A DNA stretch of 26,916 nucleotides from Nigerium sp. (GTDB lineage: Bacteria > Actinomycetota > Actinomycetes > Propionibacteriales > Propionibacteriaceae): the NCBI GenBank assembly GCA_016711325.1, contig JADJTH010000003.1:1-26916 (forward strand), written 5' to 3'. The position numbers were made by a program, and so were the translations under genes. The notes beneath the pieces are model-generated. The model ran no database searches, was not told the origin of the DNA, and worked only from the letters and a program-made list of their open reading frames with translations. Below, in pieces: positions 13,866-21,889 of this stretch; position 1 is the stretch's first letter, and the number at the start of each line of letters is the position of its first letter.

Positions 13866-15910
13866 CAGAAGAGCCGCCCGATCTGGAAGACGGCGACCGC
13901 ACCCGTCCAGGCGACGACCAGCCCGATGGCGACGCCGAACAGCATCCAACGCCGGCCGATCTCACGGGTCTGCGCGGCGAGGGTCGCCACGCAGGGCGTG
14001 TAGGCCATCAGGAACCACAGGAACGCCGCCACCGCCGGCAGCGGATGCCCGCCCGACGACTGCTCGAACGCCTGCGTCACGGCGGCGCCGAAGTCGCCGG
14101 GATCCTCGCCCTCGTCGGGCTCGGCGACCGCGTACGTCTGCGCCCAGGAGCTGATGACGGCCTCCTTGGCGACGAAGCCCACCACGAGCGCGGACGCCGT
14201 CTGCCACTGACCGAAGCCGGCCGGCTCGAACGCGGGCGCGATCGCCTGCGCGGCGACGCCGTAGACCGAGTTCTCGACCGGCGCCTCGCCGAACCCGTAC
14301 CCGGATTGGGCGGGTACGGATTGCAGCAGCCAGACGGCACACACGGTCGCGACGATGATGCCGGACGCCGTGCGCAGGAAGCCGGCCAGCCGCATCCAGG
14401 TGACCGCCGCCGTCAGCCGCGCGGTCGGCAGCTGGTAGGGCGGCAGCTCGATGACGAGCGGCTCGGCCCCATCGTGCGCCACAGGGTCGTGCGCAGCACC
14501 AGCCCGACGCCGACCACGGCCAGGATCGAGGCCAGGTACATCGCGAACACGGCGGTGCCCGCGGCGGGCCCGAAGAAGACGGTGCCCAGCATCACGTAGA
14601 CCGTCAGGCGCGCGGTGCAGGAGGTGAACGGCACCAGCAGCGACACCAGGATCCGCTGGCGCACGTCGCCCATGATCCGGGTCGCCGAGATCGCGGGCAC
14701 GTTGCAGCCGAAGCCGACCACCAGCGGCAGAAACGCCTTGCCGGGCAGCCCGAGGCGGCGCATCAGCCGGTCGGTCACGACGGCGGCGCGCCATGTAGCC
14801 CGAGTCCTCCAGGACGGCCAGCAGGACGAACATGAGCGCCATCAGCGGCACGAACGTGAGCAGCATGCCGACGCCGGCGATCAGGCCGTCGACCAGCAGG
14901 CCCTCGACCCAGGTGCCGCCGAGGCTGACGGCCCCAGCAGCGCCCTGGTGACGTCCGCCAACGGCCCGGCGAACAGCTGGTCGAGGGCGTCCTGCATGGG
15001 CGCGGCGACGGTCGTGGTGATCTGGAACACGACCCACATCACCGCCAGGAACAGCAGCGGCCCGAGCACGGGGTGGGTGGCGTAGCGGTCGATGCGGTCC
15101 GACATGCTGACGCGGTCGTCGCCGGACTCGGCGGTGCCGGCGTCCGCGGCCGCCTCGACCCACGAGAACCGCCTCGTCCTCGCGGGCGAGGTCATCGGCG
15201 GCGGGCCCGATCGTGCGCGGAGCTGGCGCGACGCGGGCGAGGGTCTCGCGGACGGCGCGGGTCAGGTTGTCCAGGCCCGTGCGGCGACGCGGGTCGACCA
15301 CGACGACCGGACAGCCGAGCGCCTCGGCGAGCGCGTACGAATCCACCTCGACGCCGGCCTTGCGGGCGAGGTCGGTCATCGTGAGCGCCACGATGACGCG
15401 ATGGGTGGTCTCGCGGAGCTGGCACACCAGGAACAGCGACCGGGCCAGGTGCGCGGCGTCCACGGCCACGACGACGGCGTCCGGCCTTTCACCGACGGGG
15501 CCGTCGATCAGCAGCGTCCGGGTGAGTTGCTCGTCCGGGCTGAGCGGGTCGAGGCTGTAGGCGCCCGGCAGGTCGACGAGCGTGAACTCGCGAGCGGCGT
15601 CCGCGGCGCAGTCGCCGTCGCAGGAGGCGCAATCGCACACCCGGTCGCCGGAGCGGAATCGCCACACTCCGCGTCCGACGTCGACCGTCGTGCCCGGCCA
15701 GTTTCCGGTGGTGGCGCGCAGACCGGTCAGCGCGTTGAACAGGGTCGACTTGCCGACGTTGGGTGACCCGGCGAGGGCGACGATGGGCGCTCCGGCCCCG
15801 GCTCCCTCACCCACCGGACCGTGGCAGGCGGCGCGGACGCTGGGCGCACCTCCATGGGGCAGCGCGGTCGACAGGCGCAGCGAGCGATCGTCCTGGCGGG
15901 TCGCGCTCAC
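13862..15910 (-). CDS. feoB: Ferrous iron transporter FeoB (four frameshifts)
   Basis: A large membrane protein importing Fe(II), with an N-terminal GTPase domain: G1 GSPNVGKST (48-56), G2 NWPGTTV, G3 DLPGAYSL (113-120) and a G4-like TMTD (177-180). Between G2 and G3 is a cysteine-rich insertion CDCASCDGDC (92-101). The membrane part is spread over two frames that alternate: shifts fall near 15180, 14935, 14795 and 14465. Core pieces read well, for example PVLGPLLFLAVMWVVFQ, LTFVPLMALMFVLLAVLEDSGYMAR, LPLVVGFGCNVPAI (the conserved GCNVPA gate), and GFVAKEAVISSWAQ. The GTG start overlaps the feoA stop. Because similarity is unbroken across the shifts, I treat them as sequence errors. Confidence 0.9.
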   Translation of the reverse strand: MSATRQDDRSLRLSTALPHGGAPSVRAACHGPVGEGAGAGAPIVALAGSPNVGKSTLFNALTGLRATTGNWPGTTVDVGRGVWRFRSGDRVCDCASCDGDCAADAAREFTLVDLPGAYSLDPLSPDEQLTRTLLIDGPVGERPDAVVVAVDAAHLARSLFLVCQLRETTHRVIVALTMTDLARKAGVEVDSYALAEALGCPVVVVDPRRRTGLDNLTRAVRETLARVAPAPRTIGPAADDLAREDEAVLVGRGGRGRRHRRVRRRPRQHVGPHRPLRHPPRARAAAVPGGDVGRVPDHHDRRRAHAGRPRPAVRRAVGGRHQGAAGAVSLGGTWVEGLLVDGLIAGVGMLLTFVPLMALMFVLLAVLEDSGYMARRRRDRPADAPPRAARQGVSAAGGRLRLQRARDLGDPDHGRRAPADPGVAAGAVHLLHRAPDGLRDAGHRLLRARRGHRRVRDVPGLDPGRGRRRAGAAHDPVAHDGAEPLVIELPPYQLPTARLTAAVTWMRLAGFLRTASGIIVATVCAVWLLQSVPAQSGYGFGEAPVENSVYGVAAQAIAPAFEPAGFGQWQTASALVVGFVAKEAVISSWAQTYAVAEPDEGEDPGDFGAAVTQAFEQSSGGHPLPAVAAFLWFLMAYTPCVATLAAQTREIGRRWMLFGVAIGLVVAWTGAVAVFQIGRLFW

Positions 15911-16143
15911 GGCGCCACCTCGGCGGCGAGCCCGCGCAGGACGCGGGCGTCGATCGCGACGCGTCCGCCGCCGACGGAGACGATGCGTCCGCCCGTAGTC
16001 AGCTTCTGGGTGAGGCTCACCCGCGCCCCGCGCCGCAGACCGAGCGAGGCGAGGCGGCGAGCGACGGTGGAGTCCGGGTGGGTGCCCATCAACACGAGCG
16101 GCGTCCCGAGCGGGGCCGCGTCCAGCGTCAGCGGAGTAGTCAC
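15907..16143 (-). CDS. feoA: Ferrous iron transport protein FeoA
   Basis: A 78-residue SH3-like FeoA that works with FeoB at the membrane. Visible are PLVLMGTHPDSTVARRLASL (the family's GxxxxRRLxxLGLRxG pattern), GLRRGARVSL and RVAIDARVLRGLAAEV. A longer frame begins at 16167, but GTG at 16143 gives the normal FeoA length and has TAGCCT seven bases upstream, the spacing seen at other first genes here. It is the first gene of feoA > feoB > feoC, with GTGA overlaps at both inner junctions. An IdeR/DtxR-like box covers the promoter. Frame intact. Confidence 0.88.
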   Translation of the reverse strand: MTTPLTLDAAPLGTPLVLMGTHPDSTVARRLASLGLRRGARVSLTQKLTTGGRIVSVGGGRVAIDARVLRGLAAEVAP

Positions 16144-16162
16144 ATTGGCAAGGCTAACCTCG
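16144..16162 (-). promoter_or_regulatory. IdeR/DtxR-type iron box over the feoA -10
   Basis: The minus strand reads CGAGGTTAGCCTTGCCAAT, which matches the IdeR/DtxR consensus TTAGGTTAGGCTAACCTAA at 13 of 19 positions (counting the central G/C position as either), with an intact core AGGTTAGCCT. It contains the predicted -10 TAGCCT (16151-16156), 7 bases before the GTG. A repressor bound here would block transcription, giving iron repression. A weaker TTAGGTCA half-site occurs on the same strand about 60 bases upstream. Confidence 0.6.
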
Positions 16163-16222
16163 CACACCTACGACCGCCAGTAGTAGTGCCCGATTCCGCT
16201 AGTCGACCGTGACCTAATCGCC

Positions 16223-16783
16223 TCAAGCGGGCGTCTCGCCGGCCTCGATGAGCGACTCCAGCATGAAGGCCAGCCAGTCGTACAGCGACACCAGCTGGGT
16301 GCGCGGATCGCGCGCCGACAAGGCCTGGAGCGCGGTGTGGTCGCTCTCCGACTCGATGCCCAGCCGCACCGCCAGGCTCAGCCGGACGCCGTTGATGGTC
16401 TTCACCCAGGGCTCGAAGTGGTCGCCGGCCACGACCAGTGCCTGCGCGCCTTCGTCGGTGGCCTCCAGGTCGGCCAGCACGACACCGGAGTCGTCGATGC
16501 GTGCCCGGCGCAGCGCGTCCTGGGAGTAGCGGCGGTGTTCGGCGGCCGCACCCTCGTCCGCGTAGGCGTCGGGGAACAGCCGGGCCACCACCGGATCGCT
16601 GCGGTCGAGCGGCGGCGGGGAGAACTCGCGCGCCCACCGGGCGAACGGGTCCCCCGACGCCTCCTCGGCCCCGCCGTCCCCGATCAACTCGACGACCTGG
16701 CCGACCAGCGAGGCGACCAGAGCCACCTCGAAGTCGTCCAGTTCGCAGACGAACGCATCGCCCTCGCGCAGAAAGGGAGTCAT
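16223..16783 (-). CDS. DUF2017 family protein
   Basis: A 186-residue soluble protein of unknown function in the DUF2017 family, which in actinobacteria sits directly after clpS. It is acidic and helical. Recognisable stretches are FVCELDDFEVALVASLVGQV near the N-terminus, DPVVARLFPDAYAD, VNGVRLSLAVRLG as INGVRLSLAVRLGIESE, and LYDWLAFMLESLIEA at the end. The ATG overlaps the clpS stop (ATGA), fixing the start and implying translational coupling; an upstream in-frame start at 16807 is therefore less likely. The constant pairing with clpS suggests a link to N-end-rule proteolysis, but this is inference only. Confidence 0.85.
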   Translation of the reverse strand: MTPFLREGDAFVCELDDFEVALVASLVGQVVELIGDGGAEEASGDPFARWAREFSPPPLDRSDPVVARLFPDAYADEGAAAEHRRYSQDALRRARIDDSGVVLADLEATDEGAQALVVAGDHFEPWVKTINGVRLSLAVRLGIESESDHTALQALSARDPRTQLVSLYDWLAFMLESLIEAGETPA

Positions 16784-17100
16784 GCGGAACGCTCCAGGGT
16801 CGCCCACAGGCCGTAGGCATGCATCGCGTTCACGTGCTGCTCCATCTCTTCGCGCGTGCCACGGGCGACCACGGCCTTGCCTTCGGTGTGCACCTGCATC
16901 ATCAGCCGTTGCGCCGTGGCGCGGTCGAACTTGAAGTAGGTCACGAACACGTGGGTCACGTAGCTCATCAGGTTGACCGGGTCATCCCACACGAGCGTCA
17001 CCCACGGCGTCAGCTCCTGCGCGCTGACGGCGGGACGCTCGGCGAGGGCGGTTCCGGACGCCGGCGTGACGGGCACCTCGGGCGATGACATGGGCTTCAT
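16780..17100 (-). CDS. clpS: ATP-dependent Clp protease adaptor ClpS
   Basis: A 106-residue adaptor that delivers N-degron substrates to ClpC/ClpA-ClpP. The fold core is clear: PWVTLVWDDPVNLMSYVTHV, where the DDPVN turn is the family signature, then VFVTYFKFDRATAQRLMMQV, HTEGKAVVARGTREEMEQHV and a final AYGLWATLE. A flexible ~30-residue N-terminal extension precedes the core. Start is uncertain: MKPMSS (17100), MSSPEV (17091) or the longer MPMPAG; none has a good ribosome site. It is divergent from pncB with a ~70-base gap. Frame intact although it lies in the error-rich half. Confidence 0.93.
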   Translation of the reverse strand: MKPMSSPEVPVTPASGTALAERPAVSAQELTPWVTLVWDDPVNLMSYVTHVFVTYFKFDRATAQRLMMQVHTEGKAVVARGTREEMEQHVNAMHAYGLWATLERSA

Positions 17101-17157
17101 TGTGTCAGACCGCGCAACCGCGACGGACGCACGCGTGCCTGCCGGCATCGGCATGGT

Positions 17158-17163
17158 TACTCT
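17158..17163 (+). promoter_or_regulatory. -10 element of a leaderless pncB promoter
   Basis: TACTCT, 7 bases upstream of the pncB ATG. No Shine-Dalgarno is present. Confidence 0.45.
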
Positions 17164-17170
17164 GAGCGTC

Positions 17171-18511
17171 ATGCTTTCGACGACCTCGATGCTCACCGAT
17201 CACTACGAGCTCACGATGGTGCAGGCCGCCATGGGCTCGGGCACGGCGTTTCGCCGTTCGGTTTTCGAGCTGTTCCCCGCCGGCTGCCCGAGGGACGCCG
17301 CTACGGCGTCGTCGCCGGCACCGGCCGCGCGCTGGACGCCATCGAGCGATTCCGGTTCGACGACGAAACCATCTCCCTTCCTGGCCGGTCATCAGATCGT
17401 GGACGACGAGGTCGCGCAATGGCTGTCCGGCTACCGGTTCACCGGCGACGTGTGGGGCTACCCCGACGGCGAGCTGTATTTCCCCGGCTCCCCGATCATG
17501 GTGGTGGAGGGCTCGTTCGCCGAGGCGGTCATCCTGGAGACGGTGCTGCTGAGCATCTTCAACTACGACTCCGCGGTCGCGTCGGCGGCGTCCCGGATGA
17601 CGGCCATGGCCGGCGACCGGCCGTGCATCGAGATGGGTTCGCGCCGGACGAACGAGTGGTCGGCGGTCACGGCAGCGCGGGCCGCCTACATCGCGGGGTT
17701 CGCATCCACCTCGAACCTCGAGGCCGGCCGCACCTTCGGCGTCCCCACCGCCGGCACGGCCGCGCACAGCTTCACCCTCCTGCACGATTCCGAAGAGGAC
17801 GCGTTCAAGGCTCAGATCGCCGCGCTCGGCACGAACACGACGCTGCTGGTCGACACCTACGATGTGGCCGAAGCGGTCACGAAGGGCGTCGAGCTCACCA
17901 ACGGACGCCTCGGCGCCGTCCGGCTCGACTCGGGCGACCTGCTCACCCAAGCCGTGGACGTCCGCCGCCTGCTCGACTCGCTGGGTGCGGTCAACACCCG
18001 CATCATCGTCACCTCCGATCTCGACGAGTACCAGATCGCCGCGCTGCGCGGCCCCCGTGAACGGCTACGGGGTGGGCACCACGCTGGTGACCGGCTCGGG
18101 CGCACCCACCTGTGGGTTCGTCTACAAGCTCGTGTCGCGGGCCGACAGCGACGACCCCGGCGCTCCCCTGCTGCCCGTGGCCAAGAAGTCGGCGAACAAG
18201 GGCTCCATCGGCGGTCGCAAGTCGGCCATGCGACGCCTGGACGCCAACGGCATCGCCGAGGCCGAGGTGATCGGCGTGGGCGCCGAGCCTCAGCCCGACC
18301 GCGACGACCGCATCCTGCTCAAGCACCTCGTCCGCGACGGCGAGATCATCGGACGCGAACCGCTGTCGGTCGCACGCGCGCGTCACTTCGCCTCGCGCGC
18401 CGAACTGCCCAGTGCGGCCTTCAAGATGAGCAAGGGCTACCCCGCGATCGTCACGGTCATGCTGGACGCCGAGGAGACCAGACCTTCAACCCCTACGCAC
18501 CCGAGAAGTGA
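17171..18511 (+). CDS. pncB: Nicotinate phosphoribosyltransferase (four frameshifts)
   Basis: Converts nicotinate and PRPP to nicotinate mononucleotide in NAD salvage. It reads MLTDHYELTMVQAAMGSGTA, then, after a missing C in a C-run near 17277, RLPEGRRYGVVAGTGRALDA in another frame. An extra base near 17375 returns it to FLAGHQIVDDEVAQWL. Later landmarks are EMGSRRTNEWSAVTAARAAY, GTAAHSFTLLHDSEEDAF, VDTYDV and GAVRLDSGDL. After a shift near 18052 come YGVGTTLVTG and FVYKLVSR. A last shift near 18473 leads to the C-terminal TFNPYAPEK. Total length is about 445 residues, normal for the family. pncA follows after 13 bases, so they form an operon. Confidence 0.93.
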   Translation: MLSTTSMLTDHYELTMVQAAMGSGTAFRRSVFELFPAGCPRDAATASSPAPAARWTPSSDSGSTTKPSPFLAGHQIVDDEVAQWLSGYRFTGDVWGYPDGELYFPGSPIMVVEGSFAEAVILETVLLSIFNYDSAVASAASRMTAMAGDRPCIEMGSRRTNEWSAVTAARAAYIAGFASTSNLEAGRTFGVPTAGTAAHSFTLLHDSEEDAFKAQIAALGTNTTLLVDTYDVAEAVTKGVELTNGRLGAVRLDSGDLLTQAVDVRRLLDSLGAVNTRIIVTSDLDEYQIAALRGPRERLRGGHHAGDRLGRTHLWVRLQARVAGRQRRPRRSPAARGQEVGEQGLHRRSQVGHATPGRQRHRRGRGDRRGRRASARPRRPHPAQAPRPRRRDHRTRTAVGRTRASLRLARRTAQCGLQDEQGLPRDRHGHAGRRGDQTFNPYAPEK

Positions 18512-18524
18512 TCCGAGGAGCATC

Positions 18525-19082
18525 ATGACCCGCGCGCTCGTCGTCGTCGACGTCCAGAACGACTTCTGCGAAGGAGGGTCGCTCGGCGTGAGCGGCGGCA
18601 CGGCGGTGGCGGCGTCCGTCGCCGAGCTGCTGGCCGGCGATCACGGCTACGACGTCGTGGTCGCGACACGCGACCACCACATCGACCCGGGAGCGCACTT
18701 CTCGGCGACCCCCGACTACGTCGACTCGTGGCCACCGCACTGCGTGGCGGGCACCCTCGGCGCCGCGCTGCGGGGCGAGCTGGCCGGCGTGGAGTTCGAC
18801 GCGGTCTTCGACAAGGGCGAGTACGACGCGGCCTATTCGGGCTTCGAAGGGCGCGACCACGCCCGCAACGTCACGCTGGCCGAGTACCTGCACGGTCGCG
18901 AGGTGGCCCAGGTGGACGTGTGCGGCATCGCGACCGACCACTGCGTGCGCGCCACCGCCCTGGACGCCGCGGCGTCCGGCTTCGCCACCACCGTCCTGCT
19001 CGGCTTGACGGCGGCGGTGGCGCCGGCGTCGGTCGACAAGGTCTGCGCCGAGTGGCGCGAGGCGCGCATCGACGTGCGCTGA
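18525..19082 (+). CDS. pncA: Nicotinamidase (pyrazinamidase type)
   Basis: A 185-residue cysteine hydrolase that deamidates nicotinamide to nicotinate, the substrate of the adjacent PncB. The catalytic triad is visible as D9 (VVVDVQNDF), K97 (FDKGEYD) and C140 (GIATDHCVRATA). Metal-ligand positions are present in TRDHHIDPGAHF and WPPHCV. The ATG has a GAGGAG ribosome site 6 bases upstream. The frame is intact, one of few longer genes in the second half without an indel. In mycobacteria this enzyme also activates pyrazinamide. Confidence 0.95.
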   Translation: MTRALVVVDVQNDFCEGGSLGVSGGTAVAASVAELLAGDHGYDVVVATRDHHIDPGAHFSATPDYVDSWPPHCVAGTLGAALRGELAGVEFDAVFDKGEYDAAYSGFEGRDHARNVTLAEYLHGREVAQVDVCGIATDHCVRATALDAAASGFATTVLLGLTAAVAPASVDKVCAEWREARIDVR

Positions 19083-19129
19083 TCACAGCCCTTCCGCTCG
19101 CGGCACCACCCGAGGTGGGCTCGCCGAGG

Positions 19130-21270
19130 TTAGCGGCGTCCGATCACGGGCACGGAGAACCCGTTCATCACCGCCGCCAGCCGCGAGGCGCAGGCGAGAT
19201 TGAACACGTCCTCCAGCAGCAGCGGCTCGCCGTCGGGGCCTGACAGCGGCACCCGCCAATTGGGGTACTGGTCGACGGTGCCCGGCTGGTTCTGCGTGCG
19301 GCGGTCCCCCACGGCGTCCACCAGCGCCGCGCACAGCACACGCGCGGGCGAGGCGACGATGTAGCGGTGCATGGCGAGCACCTTCTCGGCGACATCGTCG
19401 CTGCCCGGCTCCAGGAAGCCACGCTCGACGAGCACGCGGTTCCAAGCGGCGAAGCTGCGCTGGGCGAGCGCGAGCTCCTCGTCCAAGTCCTCGGTGAGGA
19501 TGCCCAGGCGATGCTGCAGCCGGATGTGATCCAACGCCAGGTAGCCGGCGGTCGGCGGCATGTCGTGGGTGGTGACCGATGCCATGCAGTATTCGCGGTA
19601 GTGCTCCGGCGGCAGCGGCGAGCCGTCGTGGGCCGACTCGAACCAGGCCACCGACGTGCCGAGCACGCCGCGTCCGCGCAGGTATTCGCGCACCCACGGC
19701 TCGACCGTGCCCAGGTCCTCGCCGACGATGAGCGCCCCCGCGCGGTGTGCCTCGAGCAGCAGGATGCCGACCATCGCCTCGTGGTGGTAGCGCACGTAGG
19801 CGCCGGCGGTGGGCGGCAGGCCCGCGGGGATCCACCACAGCCGGAACAGGCCCATCACGTGATCGACCCGCAGGCCGCCCGCGTGCCGCAGCATGCCCGC
19901 CACCATCGCGCGGAACGGCCGGTAGGACAGTTCCTCGAGCCGGTCGGGGCGCCACGGGGCCTGCCCCAGTCCTGGCCGAGCTGGTTGTAGTGATCCGGCG
20001 GGGCACCCACGCCGACGCCGTGGGCGAACGCGTCGCCCAGCGTCCACGCCTCGGCGCTCTCGATGCCGACGCCCACGGCCAGGTCGGTCATCACGCCCAC
20101 CCGCATGCCGGACGCCTTCGCCGCCGACTGCGCCTCACGCAGCTGGTCGTCGGCGATCCACCGCAACCACACGAAGAAGTCGACGTCGCAGGCATGGCTG
20201 GCGGCGAAGGCCGCCACCTCGGGCGAACTCGGACGCCGGTACTCGGCCGGCCATTCGCGCCAGTTCCGGCCGTGCTCGGCGACGAGCGCGCACCAGGTCG
20301 CGAACTGGGTCAGCGAGCGCCCCTCGCCGCGGACGAAGTTCTCTTTGGCCATCATCCGCACCTCAGAGAGACCTTCGTCGTAGATCACGCGCAGGGCGGC
20401 CACCTTGGCCTCCCAGACGGGGTCGCGACGGATCTGATCGGACCCGCTCAGCGTGCGGGCCAGGCCGGCCCTGAGCGCGGCGACCCGCTGCCGTTTGTGC
20501 TCACCCAGGGCCGACCACTCCGGGATCAGCTCGGGGCGGATGAGATGGGATTGACGTAGCGACGCGAGGTCGGCAGGTAGGGGGACGGTTCCAGCGGCGG
20601 CGTCGGCTGCGCGGCGTGCAACGGGTTGATCAGCAGGTAGTCGGTGAAGTGCTGCGTCCCGGACCACGTGCACAGATCGGCCAGGTCGGCCAGGTCGCCG
20701 ATCCCCAGGATCGCGACGAACGCACCGAGTACAACTGGGCGGCGTATCCCCACACCCGGCGCGCCCCCATGGCGCGCGGGAACCCAGCAATCCCGGCGTG
20801 ACGACCAGCGACGCCTCGAAGGTGCGCTCGCCGCTCTCCAGGACGATCCGGTGGTAGCCCAGCGGCAGGTCGGACGGCAGCTCGAACGTCGCCTCGCCGA
20901 CCCAGGCCCCGTCGATCTCGCGGTCGGGGCTGACGTTGGGCACCTGCCAGCCCTCGCGGCGTCCGCCTTCTTCGAGGCGGACCGCCACGTATGCCTGACT
21001 CCCCGCGGGCACGTGGACGTCGACGCGGATCGGTTCGCCCGCCTGCGCGATCGTGAACGGCGGCAGCGGACGCCGCCACGGACGCAGCGCGTGGTCGATG
21101 AGGGCGGCCCGCGCGGACGCGTCGGAGGAGGCGTCCACGCCCATACCGGCAAGGATGCCGATCACGGTGTCGTCGCCGACCTCGATGTGGCGTCCCTTCC
21201 AGTCCCAGAACTCGGTCGAGATCCCGAAGGCGTCCGCCAGTTCGGCAAGCACAGGGTTGGTCAGCGGCAT
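19130..21270 (-). CDS. malQ: 4-alpha-glucanotransferase (amylomaltase, four frameshifts)
   Basis: Transfers alpha-1,4-glucan segments between maltodextrins (GH77). About 713 residues, the size of actinobacterial MalQ with an extra N-terminal domain (MPLTNPVLAELADAFGI onward). Catalytic regions lie in the C-terminal half: GLRVDHVMGLFRLWW with the nucleophile Asp, ALIVGEDLGTVE with the acid/base Glu, and TTHDMPPTAGY with the third carboxylate. The middle is broken: shifts near 20770, 20705, 20545 and 19965. Two are single-base losses in runs: one more G near 20705 restores SWGIGDLADL, one more C near 20545 restores NPHLIRPEL. It starts with ATG preceded by TAGGGT at 7 bases. Convergent with pncA; the 47-base gap between them holds only a weak CCACC/GGTGG pairing at 19106-19118. 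Confidence 0.93.
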
Positions 21271-21277
21271 GTCCGAA

Positions 21278-21283
21278 ACCCTA
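21278..21283 (-). promoter_or_regulatory. -10 element of a leaderless malQ promoter
   Basis: TAGGGT on the minus strand, 7 bases upstream of the malQ ATG; the same hexamer precedes ahcY. Confidence 0.4.
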
Positions 21284-21305
21284 ACGCCTCGGGTGGTGGG
21301 GGGCG

Positions 21306-21765
21306 CTAACTGTCGTTGGTCTCGAACGGTTGCACGATGCGGCGGAGCAGATCGGCGGCCATCGCGCGTTCCTCGCGCGACAAGCCGGCCAGGATGCGCT
21401 CCTCGGCGTCCAGGAGGTCTGCCAGCGCCGCCACCACGATCTGGCGCCCGGCCGGCAACAACCGGACCCGGACCGCGCGGCGTCGCGCGGGTCGGGCAGG
21501 CGCTCGGCCAGGCCACGGGCGACGAGCCGGTCGATGCGGTTGGTCATGGTGCCGGAGGTCGACAGCGTCTGCTGGATCAACTGCCCGGGCGACCATCTGT
21601 AGGGGCCGCAACGCCGCAGCGCAGCGAGCACGTCGAACTCCCAGCCGTCCAGACCGTGGTGGCGAAGGCATCCCGGCGGGTGAAGTCGAGATGCCGGGCG
21701 AGGCGGGTCACGCGAGAGAGGACGTTCAGGGGTGAGACATCCAAATCGGGCACCTCCTCGACCAT
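21306..21765 (-). CDS. MarR-family transcriptional regulator (frameshifted)
   Basis: About 150 residues of a MarR winged-helix dimer. The N-terminal helix region VEEVPDLDVSPLNVLSRVTR and ARHLDFTRRDAFAT is in one frame. The DNA-binding core GLDGWEFDVLAALRRCGP, SPGQLIQQTLSTSGTMTNRI and DRLVARGLAERLPDPRDA is in a second. The wing end and dimerisation helices (VRVRLLPAGRQIVVAALADL, EERILAGLSREE, LLRRIVQPFETND) are in a third. Shifts fall near 21660 and 21483. It lies downstream of an MFS exporter on the same strand but has its own promoter and operator-like repeat, and probably controls that exporter. Confidence 0.87.
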
Positions 21766-21805
21766 GCCACCACAATGCGGTCGACGTCGTCCACGCCCGC
21801 CTCCG

Positions 21806-21841
21806 ATCTCGCTGTCGATAAACCTTGATAACGAGATTCTA
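21806..21841 (-). promoter_or_regulatory. marR promoter with inverted-repeat operator candidate
   Basis: In the AT-richer gap between the MFS stop and the marR start, the minus strand has a -10-like TAGAAT (21836-21841). It overlaps an inverted repeat ATCTCG...CGAGAT (21806-21811, 21832-21837) that brackets TTATCAAGGTTTATC. The position suggests MarR autoregulation; the inner sequence resembles MarR-type TTnnnnAA sites only loosely. Confidence 0.4.
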
Positions 21842-21889
21842 GCCGTCGTGACATGGGCGTGTACAGGAAACGGGCAATGTCGAGCCCGC

